64,000 nt of DNA from Kutzneria buriramensis (lineage in GTDB: Bacteria > Actinomycetota > Actinomycetes > Mycobacteriales > Pseudonocardiaceae), in the NCBI RefSeq assembly GCF_043575855.1, contig NZ_CP144375.1:992001-1056000 (forward strand). Reading direction: 5' to 3'. The stretch's first letter is position 1. Every line of letters starts with the position of its first letter. Both the position numbers and the translations under genes were made by a program. The notes under the pieces were generated by a model. That model had not been told where the DNA came from and searched no databases. It saw nothing but the letters and a program-made list of their open reading frames with translations. This document shows, one piece after another, positions 25,601 to 33,891 of this stretch.

Positions 25601-26449
25601 ATGGCGACGACGAATCCGAGCGTGGGCGACGCCAATCAGCGGGCCCTGGGGGCCTTCATCCGCTCCCGGCGCGAACGCACCTCACCGGCCGCCGTCGGCC
25701 TGCCCGAGCACGGCCAGCGGCGCACGCCCGGGCTGCGGAGGGAAGAGGTGGCCGCGCTGTCGGGCGTCAGCCTCACCTGGTTCACGTGGCTCGAGCAGGG
25801 CCGGGACATCAACGTGTCCGCCCAGGTGCTCGCCGCGCTGTCAAGGACGCTGCGGCTGTCCGACCCGGAACGCGCGCACCTGTACCGGCTCGCCGGCGAG
25901 CTGCCGCCGGCCGGGGACCTCATGCCCGGCTGCCCGCAGCCCGGCCAGCACGTGCTGGACGTGGTGGAGGCGCTGAACCCCTGCCCCGCGTTCGTGCTGG
26001 ACCGGCACTGGGACATCGTCGGCTGGAACTGGGCCGAGGCCGCGCTGCTGACGGACTTCGCCGCGCTGCCGCCGGATCGTCGCAACATGCTGTGGCTCAT
26101 CTTCTGCTGGCCGCCGGCGCACGAGCTGTTCGTCGAGTGGGAGCAGCAGGCGACGCCGGTGCTGGCGCAGTTCCGGATGGCAGCCGACGAGCATCCCACC
26201 GACCCCCGCTTCGCGGAGATCATCACCGAGCTCGCCGGCACGGCCCCGGACTTCGCCACGTGGTGGGAGCGGCACGACGTGGCCGGCTACCAGCCCGTAC
26301 GCAAGGAGTTCGAGCACCCCCGCGTCGGCCGCCTGGCGCTGCGTCAGTCCAAGCTCATCGTCGCCGACACCCCCGAGCTCCAGGTGGTCGTCCGCCTCCC
26401 GGCCGACGACCTCACCAAAGCCAAACTCACCACACTCGCCGACGACTGA
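25601..26449 (+). CDS. XRE-family regulator with MmyB-like ligand domain (282 aa)
   Basis: An N-terminal helix-turn-helix (LGAFIRSRRERTSP, TPGLRREEVAALSGVSLTWF, LEQGRDINVSAQVLAALSRT) precedes the MmyB-like domain (NPCPAFVLDRHWDIVGWNWA, then FATWWERHDVAGYQPVRKEF). These actinobacterial regulators often stand divergent from an oxidoreductase or exporter and control it. Here the divergent partner is the MFS gene, so control of export is likely. ATG 25601 has only a weak ribosome site. Its stop codon directly joins palindromic repeat copy 2. Confidence 0.87.
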   Translation: MATTNPSVGDANQRALGAFIRSRRERTSPAAVGLPEHGQRRTPGLRREEVAALSGVSLTWFTWLEQGRDINVSAQVLAALSRTLRLSDPERAHLYRLAGELPPAGDLMPGCPQPGQHVLDVVEALNPCPAFVLDRHWDIVGWNWAEAALLTDFAALPPDRRNMLWLIFCWPPAHELFVEWEQQATPVLAQFRMAADEHPTDPRFAEIITELAGTAPDFATWWERHDVAGYQPVRKEFEHPRVGRLALRQSKLIVADTPELQVVVRLPADDLTKAKLTTLADD

Positions 26450-26567
26450 CCCCCGCGAGTCGCGCTCACAGACACACCGAATGTAGGTTTCAGGCAGAAA
26501 CGAGCTCCGAGGCTCAGTTCTGCACGAAACCGACATTCGGTGTGACGCCAGGCGGGACTCGCGGGGG
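26450..26567. repeat. Palindromic repeat element, copy 2 (118 bp), with a stray end at 26599-26616
   Basis: The left arm from 26450 (CCCCCGCGAGTCGCGCTCAC) pairs with GGGACTCGCGGGGG ending at 26567. The inner arms (GAATGTAGGTTTC, and GAAACCGACATTC) pair imperfectly. Length and architecture equal copy 1 at 305-422. A third, isolated right arm (GAGCGCGACTCGCGGGGG) follows at 26599-26616, next to the stop of the MFS gene at 26619. The insertion lies exactly between two convergent stop codons. Confidence 0.82.
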
Positions 26568-26618
26568 TGTGTCCGAGACGTGCATTCGATGGGTCCGAGA
26601 GCGCGACTCGCGGGGGTT

Positions 26619-28046
26619 CTACGGGGAGACTTCCTCCAGGGGGCGGTTGCGGGTGCGCGGGGTGAACTGCGCGAGGATCGCCGCCACGATGAGGAAGCTG
26701 GACATCAGGCCCAGGGCGGCGAGGGTGTTGAGGTGGGGGATCAGCGGGGCGATGGCCAGCAGGCCCACTCCCCCGCCCAGGTGGCCGATGCCGTCCACGA
26801 GGCCGAAGCCGGTGGACCGGGCCCGGGTGGGGAAGCTCTCCGCGGACAGCGCGTAGGTCGGCGGGATCCACGCGTTGAAGCCGAAGAAGATGAGGAACGC
26901 CCCGATGAACGCCACGGTCAGGCTGCCGCCGCCGGCGGCCACCACGGCCGCGCCGGCCACCGTCACCAGCGCGGCGACGGGCAGCCAGTGCCGGCGTTCC
27001 AGCCGCTCCGAGAAGCGGGCGGACACCAGGCCCTGGGTGAAGAAGCCCAGGCTGCCGACGGCGCAGATCATCGCCGCCTCGGCCGGCGGGTGGCCGAGAC
27101 CGGTCAGCAGCACGCTGAAGCCGGCCGCGAACCCGTACACGGTGATGTAGCCGATGAACCAGATGGCCAGCAGCAGCCCGGCCCGCCGCCGGTACAACGG
27201 GTTGCCGAACAGTTCCCGGTGCGCCTGCTTGCCGCCGACAACCTCGTCAGCGCCGGCAGCCGGCTCCGGCAGCGGGCCGTGGCGCAGGGCCTGGGCCTCG
27301 ACCCGGCTGACGATCGCGTCGGCGTCGCTCCCCCGCCCCTTGCCGAGCAGCCACCGCGGCGACTCTGGCAGGCGCAGCCGCAGCAGGAAACCGCCGATGC
27401 CCAGCAGCACCGCGATCGCGTACATCCACCGCCAGCCGCTGTCGAACGCGCCGCCGGCCAGCGCGACCGGCAGCCCGGACGGCCACGGCGCCGGCTCGGT
27501 GGTGAGCAGCAGTCCGAGCCACGTCGCCGTCAACGCGCCCAGCGTCGACATCACGAACGTCGCCGACGCGTAGCGCGCCCGCGACCGGCTCGGCGCCACC
27601 TCGCCGATGTACGTGTTGACCACCGCCAGGTCGGCGCCGATCCCGATGCCGGTGAGCAGCCGGGCCAGCACGAACGTCTCGTAGTTGCCGGCCAGCAGCG
27701 TGCCCAGCGCGCCGAGGCTGGTGATCAGCATCGTCACCAGCAGCGTCGCCCGCCGGCCGAACCGGTCGGACTGCGGGGCGATCACCAGCGCGCCCAGCGT
27801 GTACCCGACCAGGCTGAGCAGCACCGGCAGCCCGAGCCAGCTCGACGCGTTCTGCGGCGTGCACCCGGCCTGCAACTGGCCGCAGGTCTGGATGAACGAC
27901 ACGTTGATGTCGAAGCTGTCGTAGAAGTTGACGAAGAAGCCGGGTCCGAGGATCCCGAGCAGCAGCGGCGCCAGGGCCCGCAGGGGCAGCCGCTCGATCC
28001 GGGCGGTGAGCGGGACGCCCACCGCCCGGTCAGTTGTCGCAGTCAC
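26619..28046 (-). CDS. MFS transporter, sugar-porter-like/aromatic-acid type (475 aa)
   Basis: Twelve membrane segments with the motifs SDRFGRRATLLVTM (loop 2-3), RLLTGIGIGADLAVVNTYIGE (helix 4) and LRLPESPRWLLGKGR (loop 6-7), which mark the sugar porter and aromatic acid:proton symporter branches. A long central loop lies near residue 240. GTG 28046 follows the aspartate kinase stop by two bases, with AAGGAG at proper distance, so the two are translationally coupled. In context it may move an aminohydroxybenzoate or the final product; the direction is not evident. Confidence 0.85.
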   Translation of the reverse strand: MTATTDRAVGVPLTARIERLPLRALAPLLLGILGPGFFVNFYDSFDINVSFIQTCGQLQAGCTPQNASSWLGLPVLLSLVGYTLGALVIAPQSDRFGRRATLLVTMLITSLGALGTLLAGNYETFVLARLLTGIGIGADLAVVNTYIGEVAPSRSRARYASATFVMSTLGALTATWLGLLLTTEPAPWPSGLPVALAGGAFDSGWRWMYAIAVLLGIGGFLLRLRLPESPRWLLGKGRGSDADAIVSRVEAQALRHGPLPEPAAGADEVVGGKQAHRELFGNPLYRRRAGLLLAIWFIGYITVYGFAAGFSVLLTGLGHPPAEAAMICAVGSLGFFTQGLVSARFSERLERRHWLPVAALVTVAGAAVVAAGGGSLTVAFIGAFLIFFGFNAWIPPTYALSAESFPTRARSTGFGLVDGIGHLGGGVGLLAIAPLIPHLNTLAALGLMSSFLIVAAILAQFTPRTRNRPLEEVSP

Positions 28047-28048
28047 GC

Positions 28049-29341
28049 TCACTCTCCTTGCCAGTACGACAGGACCCGGTCCTCCCGCACCTCTACCTCG
28101 GTCGTTATGAACTGCTCGTGCACGGCGACGACCGCGTCGGAGAGCCGTTCCTCCGCGCACAGCACGGAGATCCGCGCCGGGCACACCACCACCTCGCCGA
28201 CGGACACGTCGAGCGAGCCGAGCACGTCCAGCACCGACGGCAGGATCTGCGGGTGGTCGCCGATGCCCAGCCCGACCACCGAGAGCTTGCCGAGCGGCGG
28301 TGTCCACCGCCACTCGCCCGAACTCCGACTGGTGTCCACTGTGGACAGCGACGACGACACCTTGGCCAGGTCCGCCTCGGGGATCACGAACGACAGGTTG
28401 CGGCGGTCGCCGGCGACGTCCGTCCAGCCGTACCGGAACATGTCGACCCGGGCCGCGGTCTCGCCCAGGGTCGCGCCGATCACCGCCGCGCCCTGCTGGG
28501 TCACGTCGCTGACGGTGCAGCGCACCAGCCCCGACTGGTGCGCCACGCCGGTCACCGGCGGCTGGCCCGGGTCGGCCGGCAGCCCGGCATGGGCCGACGG
28601 CCGGGTCGAGGGCCCGACCCAGGTGCCGGTGACGTCCGAGCGCGTGCTGGACCGCAGGTGCACCGGGACCTGGTGCCGGCGCGCGTACTCCATCGACGAC
28701 AGCGCCAGCACCTTCGCGCCCGCTGCCGACAGCTCGATCATCTCCTCGTACGAGAGGACGTCGAGCTTGCGGGCGCCGGTCACGAACCGGGGATCTGCGG
28801 TGTACACCCCGTTGACGTCCGTGCAGATCTCGCACACGTCCGCCCCCAGCGCCGCGGCGACCGCGACCGCCGTGGTGTCCGAACCGCCGCGCCCCAACGT
28901 GGTGCGCGAACCGTCCTCACAGGACTCGCCCTGGAATCCCGCCACCACCGGCACGACGCCCCGGTCCAGCAGCTGCCGCATGCGGCTCGGGTCGACGTGC
29001 ACGATGCGGGCGTTGCCGTGCCGGCCGTCGGTGACGATGCCGGCCCGTTCGCCGGACATCGACTCGGCCGGCACGCCGCGGTGGCCCAGGGCGATGGCCA
29101 GCGCCGCCGCCGAGACGGACTCCCCGGTGCTGACCAGGGCGTCCAGCTCGCGGTGGGCAGGGTCGCCGGACAGCCGGCCGGCCAGCGCGAGCAGGTCGTC
29201 GGTGGACCTGCCCATGGCGGACACGACGACCACCACCTGGTGGCCCTCCTGCCGGGTCTGGCGCACCCGGTCGGCGACGCCCCCGAGCAGCTCCGCGTCG
29301 GCGACGGAGGTCCCGCCGTACTTCTGAACGATCAAGCCCAT
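28049..29341 (-). CDS. Aspartate kinase (430 aa)
   Basis: The kinase domain has IVQKYGGTSVAD at the start, GRGGSDTTAVAVAAALGA and EICTDVNGVYTADPR. Two ACT-type segments follow, from about residue 280 (SGLVRCTVSDVTQQGAAVIG, and LSVVGLGIGDHPQILPSVLD). It makes aspartyl phosphate, the first step toward aspartate 4-semialdehyde. A copy beside griI/griH homologues is expected to boost aspartate semialdehyde for 3-amino-4-hydroxybenzoate. The allosteric region departs from the housekeeping LysC sequence as I know it, so relaxed feedback is possible but not shown. Start ATG 29341 (MGLIVQKYGG) is standard. Confidence 0.9.
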   Translation of the reverse strand: MGLIVQKYGGTSVADAELLGGVADRVRQTRQEGHQVVVVVSAMGRSTDDLLALAGRLSGDPAHRELDALVSTGESVSAAALAIALGHRGVPAESMSGERAGIVTDGRHGNARIVHVDPSRMRQLLDRGVVPVVAGFQGESCEDGSRTTLGRGGSDTTAVAVAAALGADVCEICTDVNGVYTADPRFVTGARKLDVLSYEEMIELSAAGAKVLALSSMEYARRHQVPVHLRSSTRSDVTGTWVGPSTRPSAHAGLPADPGQPPVTGVAHQSGLVRCTVSDVTQQGAAVIGATLGETAARVDMFRYGWTDVAGDRRNLSFVIPEADLAKVSSSLSTVDTSRSSGEWRWTPPLGKLSVVGLGIGDHPQILPSVLDVLGSLDVSVGEVVVCPARISVLCAEERLSDAVVAVHEQFITTEVEVREDRVLSYWQGE

Positions 29342-29401
29342 GATCGATGTCCTATCCTCCACCGACAGGTCCGCGAGGCCGCGCCGGCGCCTGGACCGCC
29401 G

Positions 29402-29442
29402 CCCTGGAAAAAACCGCGTCTTTCCAGCGGTTTTTTCCAGGG
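29402..29442. terminator. Strong 16-bp hairpin between griH and the aspartate kinase gene
   Basis: CCCTGGAAAAAACCGC at 29402-29417 is perfectly complementary to 29427-29442, with a nine-base loop. The right arm contains six T in a row. It lies in the 157-bp gap between griH (ending 29499) and the kinase (starting 29341), so it may end or attenuate the griIH transcript and let the kinase and transporter be expressed separately. Confidence 0.65.
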
Positions 29443-29498
29443 CAAGGGAAGGCGGCGGCTTAGGAGCGGCCTCGCCCCGCCCGGAACGGGCGGCAAAA

Positions 29499-30608
29499 TC
29501 ACTGCTCGTACAGGAACTCTCGGATCGGGTAGCCGACGTGGCGCTGGTCGGTGGGCGTGTAGCCGAGGATCTTGTCGCCGGCCTTGAGCTCGGTGATGTT
29601 GTGCACGCTGCCGCCCGGGCCCAGCGCCCGCACGTGCCAGTCGTCCTGGGCGATGACGTTGACCTTGCCGCCGGTCGGCGACACCGCCTCGATCAGCAGC
29701 ATCGGGCGGGTCTCCATCTTGATCCGGCCGACGGTGATCACCCGGGTGTTGCCGTCGGTGTCGACGCCGAAGATCTCCGAACCCGAGCGCAGCTCGGCCA
29801 GGTACCGGGTGCGGTTGTTCGGGCCGACGCAGTACGAGTGCAGGCCGGCCGCGTTGACCCGGAACGGCCGGGTCGGCATGTACGGCAGCGGGTGCGTCTC
29901 GCTGGAGATCAGGATCATGCCGGTGGCGTAGGAGCCGACCAGGATGCCCTCGTTCTGCTTGAAGTGCGAGCAGGTGTCGACGCACACCCGGTCGCCCAGG
30001 CCCAGGTGGGTCAGGCCGGTGATGGTCAGCTCCTGGAGCTCCAGCTTCTCGGTGCCGCCGGCGCAGATCCGCACCAGCTCGGAGGCGTCGCCGACGGTGG
30101 TCGGCGCGAGCAGCACGCCGTCCGGGCCGCGCTCCAGCACGCCCAGGGTGACGGTGGCGTCGGCGAGGTCGGTGACGAAGCTGATCAGTGTGCCCTCGGC
30201 CTTGTCGGTGGCGCCGAGCAGGATCTCCAGCGGGATCTTGCTGGGGTCCTGGAGGAACTCGACCAGGGTCCACTCCGACTTGGCGGCCCACTCGCAGGCG
30301 ATGGACAGCGTCTCCTCGCCGGTGACGGCGACGAACACGCCGGTCTTGGCCTCGGGACGGGCGGGCGTGAACTGGCCGACCAGGGTGTGGTCGAGCAGCA
30401 GCAGGTCGGCGATCTCGGCGAGGTCGTCGGCGACGGTCTTGGGCGTCTCCGGCAGGACGAGGGCGACCTTGCGCCGTGACGGCGGCACGATCGACAGCAG
30501 CGCCGGGTTGTCCGAGACGAAGCCGTCCACGCCGATGTGCACCGCCTCCTCGATCACGGCGGCGGCCAGGTCGCCAAGGGCACGGGTGTCGATCCACGCG
30601 AGCTTCAC
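29499..30608 (-). CDS. griH: 3-amino-4-hydroxybenzoate synthase, GriH / DHQ synthase II family (369 aa)
   Basis: The protein matches the archaeal-type 3-dehydroquinate synthase family (AroB-prime) in length and landmarks: LAWIDTRALGDLA at the start, WTLVEFLQDPSKIPLEILLG, GDRVCVDTCSHFKQNEGILVGS, and PTGGKVNVIAQDDWHVRALG near the C-terminus. In Streptomyces griseus GriH cyclises and aromatises the C7N phosphate made by GriI to 3-amino-4-hydroxybenzoic acid. The partner gene lies 60 bp upstream. GTG 30608 is the start. A true archaeal-type shikimate route is unlikely in an actinobacterium, so 3,4-AHBA is the favoured product. Confidence 0.9.
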   Translation of the reverse strand: MKLAWIDTRALGDLAAAVIEEAVHIGVDGFVSDNPALLSIVPPSRRKVALVLPETPKTVADDLAEIADLLLLDHTLVGQFTPARPEAKTGVFVAVTGEETLSIACEWAAKSEWTLVEFLQDPSKIPLEILLGATDKAEGTLISFVTDLADATVTLGVLERGPDGVLLAPTTVGDASELVRICAGGTEKLELQELTITGLTHLGLGDRVCVDTCSHFKQNEGILVGSYATGMILISSETHPLPYMPTRPFRVNAAGLHSYCVGPNNRTRYLAELRSGSEIFGVDTDGNTRVITVGRIKMETRPMLLIEAVSPTGGKVNVIAQDDWHVRALGPGGSVHNITELKAGDKILGYTPTDQRHVGYPIREFLYEQ

Positions 30609-30668
30609 GGTGTTGTCTCCTGTCGGTGTGTGGACCAGGGGGAATCAGGGCCAAGGGGATCAGCGCGG

Positions 30669-31484
30669 TCAGCCCAGCGCGGCTTCTGGCCGGCTCGGCA
30701 GATTCGGGATCGAGGTCAGGTGGCGGTCGGCGTGCACGGCGTCGGCCAGCAGCCGGGTGGTCTTGGCGGCGTCCGGGGACTCGAACACGTTGCGGCCGAT
30801 GGCCAGGCCGATCGCGCCCGAGGCGAGCACGTCCTCGACGGTGGCCAGCAGCTGCTGGTCGTCGCCGACGCGGGCGCCGCCCGCGGTGAGGATCGGGATG
30901 GGGCAGGACCGGACGACCTCGGCCATGCTGACCACGTCGCCGGTGTAGGGGGTCTTGACCAGGTCTGCGCCGAGGTCGGCGGCCAGGTTGGCGGCGTGCG
31001 CGACCAACTCGGGATCGGTCGGCTCGGTGATGCGCGGGCCGCGCGGGTACACCATCGCCAGCAGCGGCACGCCCCACCGGGCGCACTCGGCGGCGACCCG
31101 GCCGAGGTCGGACAGCTGGGTCGCCTCGGTGGCCGAGCCCATGTTGATGTGGACGCTGACGGCGTCCGCGCCGAGTTCGACGGCCTCGGCCACCTCGCCG
31201 ACGATCACCTTGTCGTTGCTGTCGGGCGCGTGCCGGGTGCTGCCGTTGAGGTGCACCACCAGGGCGAGGTCGCCGACCTGGTCGGTGGGCAGGAAGCGGA
31301 CGCGGCCCTTGTGCACCAGCACCGCGTCGGCGCCGTTGGCGGCGAGCGTCTCGACCAGGTCGCGCACGCCGTCGGCGGAGGCGATCGGGCCGTCGCCGAG
31401 GGAGTGGTCGAGCGGCACCAGCAGGGTCCGGCCGGAGCGCGCGTCGACCAGCCGCCGCAGGCGCAGGCTCTTTCCAGGAGTCAC
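30669..31484 (-). CDS. griI: C7N aldolase, GriI / DhnA-type class I aldolase (271 aa)
   Basis: A DeoC/LacD-type TIM barrel related to ADH synthase (AroA-prime). It shows LLVPLDHSLGDGPI near residue 20, VHINMGSATEATQL, a probable Schiff-base lysine in ADLVKTPYTGD near residue 180, and ILTAGGARVGDDQQLL and GAIGLAIGRNVFE for phosphate binding. GriI condenses aspartate semialdehyde with dihydroxyacetone phosphate to the C7N precursor of 3,4-AHBA. It starts with GTG 31484, preceded by AAGGG at about ten bases. It opens the operon griI-griH-kinase-transporter, divergent from the Rieske genes. Confidence 0.9.
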   Translation of the reverse strand: MTPGKSLRLRRLVDARSGRTLLVPLDHSLGDGPIASADGVRDLVETLAANGADAVLVHKGRVRFLPTDQVGDLALVVHLNGSTRHAPDSNDKVIVGEVAEAVELGADAVSVHINMGSATEATQLSDLGRVAAECARWGVPLLAMVYPRGPRITEPTDPELVAHAANLAADLGADLVKTPYTGDVVSMAEVVRSCPIPILTAGGARVGDDQQLLATVEDVLASGAIGLAIGRNVFESPDAAKTTRLLADAVHADRHLTSIPNLPSRPEAALG

Positions 31485-31850
31485 GAGTCGTCACCCTTTC
31501 CTTGTGGCAGCGAGAAAGGCACGGCGCCGCCGCGGCACACGGGTGGTGTTTCGGCGGCGGGCCATGGGTTTCGGCGCGGTGGCGCCAGATGCAGGCAGCG
31601 GTCTCGCGGGGCGGATGGGCTCTGGCGGCGCTGCGTGTCGAAGCGACAGTACGTCAGCGAAGTGCAAGCGTGTCAAGGAAGTCCGTGTCCCTCCCGGCGG
31701 GACGCGACGGCGGCCTTGACAGTCCCCGACGCGTTCGTAGACTCCGACGTTGTCTACTCTTCCGCCCCGACTCCTGGGGTGAATCCGCACGCCGTCAACG
31801 CATCCGACGTTTTGCGTGCGCGTTGTCGCGAGCACACCGAGAGGATTTCG
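31485..31850. promoter_or_regulatory. Divergent promoter region between griI and the Rieske oxygenase
   Basis: The 366-bp gap has no convincing gene. On the plus strand TTGACA at 31716-31721 and TAGACT at 31738-31743 with a 16-base spacer make a good housekeeping-sigma promoter about 105 bases before the Rieske start. On the minus strand TTGACA (31676-31671) and TACTGT (31651-31646) with a 19-base spacer are a weaker promoter for griI, about 165 bases upstream of it. The two -35 boxes point away from each other and are about 40 bp apart, leaving room for a shared regulator. Confidence 0.6.
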
Positions 31851-32870
31851 ATGAGCGCGTTTCCGCAGAACCACTGGTACGTCGCCGCGTGGAGCCACGA
31901 GGTGGGGCGGTCGCTGCTGGCCAGGACGATCTGCAACGAGCCGGTGGTGTTCTACCGGACGGCGGCGGGCGAGCCGGTCGCGCTGGCCGACCGGTGCGTG
32001 CACCGCCGCTATCCGCTGTCGCTGGGCAAGCTGGTCGAGGACGAGGTCGAGTGCGGCTACCACGGCTTCAAGTTCGACTGCGCCGGCGCCTGCACGTTCG
32101 TGCCGGGCCAGGACCGGATCCCGCGCACCGCAAGGGTTCCGCGCTACAGCCTGGTGGAGCGGCACAGCTGGATCTGGATCTGGATCGGCGACCAGGAGCC
32201 CGACCTCTCGGCCGTGCCGGACGCACACTGGCTGGACGACCCGGCCTGGGGCGCGGTGCGGGACCTGACCTACTCGCCGTTCCGGCACAGCCTGCTGATG
32301 GACAACCTGATGGACCTGTCCCACGAGACCTACCTGCACGCCGGCCTGATCGGCACGCCGGAGATCGCGCGGACCCCGTTCACGACCACTGTGGACGAGG
32401 AGAACCACCTGGTGCGGTTCTCCCGGCACATGTCGGCGGTCGAGTGCCCGCCGTTCTACGCCAAGTCCACCGGCTTCAAGTCGCCGATCGACCGCTGGCA
32501 GGACGTGTACTTCGAGCCGCCGTCGTTCTGGGTCAACAACGTCCGGGTCGCGCCGCACGGCGTGGAGCCCGGCCCGAACGGCGACGACAGCGGCGCCGCG
32601 CACGTGAAGATCCTGCACGGCCTGACCCCGGAGACCGAACACAGCACCTGGGACTTCTGGGCCGTGGTGCGGGACTTCGCGCTCGACGACGACAGCGTCG
32701 GCGACTTCCTGCTGGCCATGAACCAGGACGTCGTGCAGCAGGACCTGGACGCGCTGACCGTGCTGGAGCAGGTCGTGGCGACCGAGCCGCCGGGCACCCA
32801 GGAGCTGAGCGTGGCCATCGACGCCGGCGGTCTCGCCGCGCGGGACATGATGCGCCGCCTGCTGTCCTGA
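31851..32870 (+). CDS. Rieske non-heme iron oxygenase, VanA-like (339 aa)
   Basis: The Rieske cluster ligands are CVHRR and, 19 residues later, CGYHG. The mononuclear iron site is DNLMDLSHETYLHAG (Asp-x2-His-x4-His). The length and the N-terminus FPQNHWYVAAWSHEV match vanillate O-demethylase-type oxygenases, which demethylate or hydroxylate aromatic acids. The reductase gene follows, so the pair is a complete two-component system. Next to 3,4-AHBA genes it may hydroxylate or demethylate an aminobenzoate ring (inference). ATG 31851 has GAGAGGA six bases upstream. Confidence 0.9.
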   Translation: MSAFPQNHWYVAAWSHEVGRSLLARTICNEPVVFYRTAAGEPVALADRCVHRRYPLSLGKLVEDEVECGYHGFKFDCAGACTFVPGQDRIPRTARVPRYSLVERHSWIWIWIGDQEPDLSAVPDAHWLDDPAWGAVRDLTYSPFRHSLLMDNLMDLSHETYLHAGLIGTPEIARTPFTTTVDEENHLVRFSRHMSAVECPPFYAKSTGFKSPIDRWQDVYFEPPSFWVNNVRVAPHGVEPGPNGDDSGAAHVKILHGLTPETEHSTWDFWAVVRDFALDDDSVGDFLLAMNQDVVQQDLDALTVLEQVVATEPPGTQELSVAIDAGGLAARDMMRRLLS

Positions 32871-32941
32871 CGTCGGCACGGGACGGTCGCCGGCGACCGC
32901 CGGCGACCGTTTTGTCGTCCCCACAAGGAAAGGAGTCGGGT

Positions 32942-33886
32942 GTGGACCGGGAAGCGGAATTCGACATGGTGGTGGCCGGGCGGTCGACGGTCGCGGCCGA
33001 CGTGGTCGCCCTCGACCTGGCCCGGGCGGACGGCGGCGTGCTGCCGGCGTGGTCGCCGGGGGCGCACGTGGACCTGCTGCTCGCGCCGGGCCTGGAGCGC
33101 CAGTACTCGCTCTGCTCGTCGCCGGCGGACCGCTCCTCGTGGCGGGTCGCGGTGCTGCGCGAGCCGGACGGCCGCGGCGGTTCCGCGTACGTGCACGACA
33201 AACTTGACGTGGGCGTCACCGTCCGGGTTCGGGGCCCGCGCAACCACTTCGCGCTGCAACCATCGCCGGCGTACCTGTTCGTCGCCGGCGGCATCGGCGT
33301 CACGCCGATCCTGCCGATGGTCGAGGCCGCGCACGCCGCCGGGGCGGACTGGCGCCTGGTCTACGGCGGCCGCAGCGCGGAGTCGATGGCCTTCCGCGAC
33401 GAGCTCGCCCGCTACGGCGACCGCGTCGAGTTGGTGCCGCAGGAGGAACGCGGACTGATCGATGTGGACGATCTGCTCGGCACGGCCGCGCCGGACACGC
33501 TGGTGTACTCGTGCGGGCCGGCCGGGCTGCTCGCGGCCGTCGAGGAGCGCTGCGCCACCTGGCCCACCGGCTCGCTGCACGTGGAGCGGTTTTCCGCAGT
33601 CGCCCCTACAGAACCGGACGCCCCGTTCGATGTCGTGCTGGAACGGTCGGGTGTCACCGTGCACGTGCCGGCCGGCACGTCCGTGCTGGACGCCGTGCGG
33701 GCAGCGGGAATTCCGGTGCTGGCCTCGTGCGAGCAGGGCACGTGCGGCACGTGCGAGACGGTGGTGCTGGGCGGAACCCCGCAGCACCGGTGCACGTTGC
33801 TGACCGCGGAGGAGCGCGCGGCCGGCGACCTGATGATGATCTGCGTGTCCCGGGCGGAATCGCCGAACCTCGTGCTGGACCTGTGA
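32942..33886 (+). CDS. VanB-type flavin/ferredoxin reductase for the Rieske oxygenase (314 aa)
   Basis: The domain order is FMN-binding (ERQYSLCSSPADRSSW), NAD-binding (LFVAGGIGVTPILPMVE, then TLVYSCGPAGLLAAVE) and a C-terminal plant-type 2Fe-2S ferredoxin (ASCEQGTCGTCETVVLGG with a last cysteine further on). It passes electrons from NADH to the oxygenase. GTG 32942 has AAGGAG six bases upstream. The 71-bp gap to the oxygenase holds a small GCCGGCGACC repeat but no clear terminator. Confidence 0.9.
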   Translation: MDREAEFDMVVAGRSTVAADVVALDLARADGGVLPAWSPGAHVDLLLAPGLERQYSLCSSPADRSSWRVAVLREPDGRGGSAYVHDKLDVGVTVRVRGPRNHFALQPSPAYLFVAGGIGVTPILPMVEAAHAAGADWRLVYGGRSAESMAFRDELARYGDRVELVPQEERGLIDVDDLLGTAAPDTLVYSCGPAGLLAAVEERCATWPTGSLHVERFSAVAPTEPDAPFDVVLERSGVTVHVPAGTSVLDAVRAAGIPVLASCEQGTCGTCETVVLGGTPQHRCTLLTAEERAAGDLMMICVSRAESPNLVLDL

Positions 33887-33891
33887 ACCGG

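Noticed and set aside
26580..29330. Long plus-strand open frames opposite the MFS and aspartate kinase genes
   Set aside because: They are codon-position shadows of high-GC genes: low-complexity Arg/Gly/Pro/His text with no family features.
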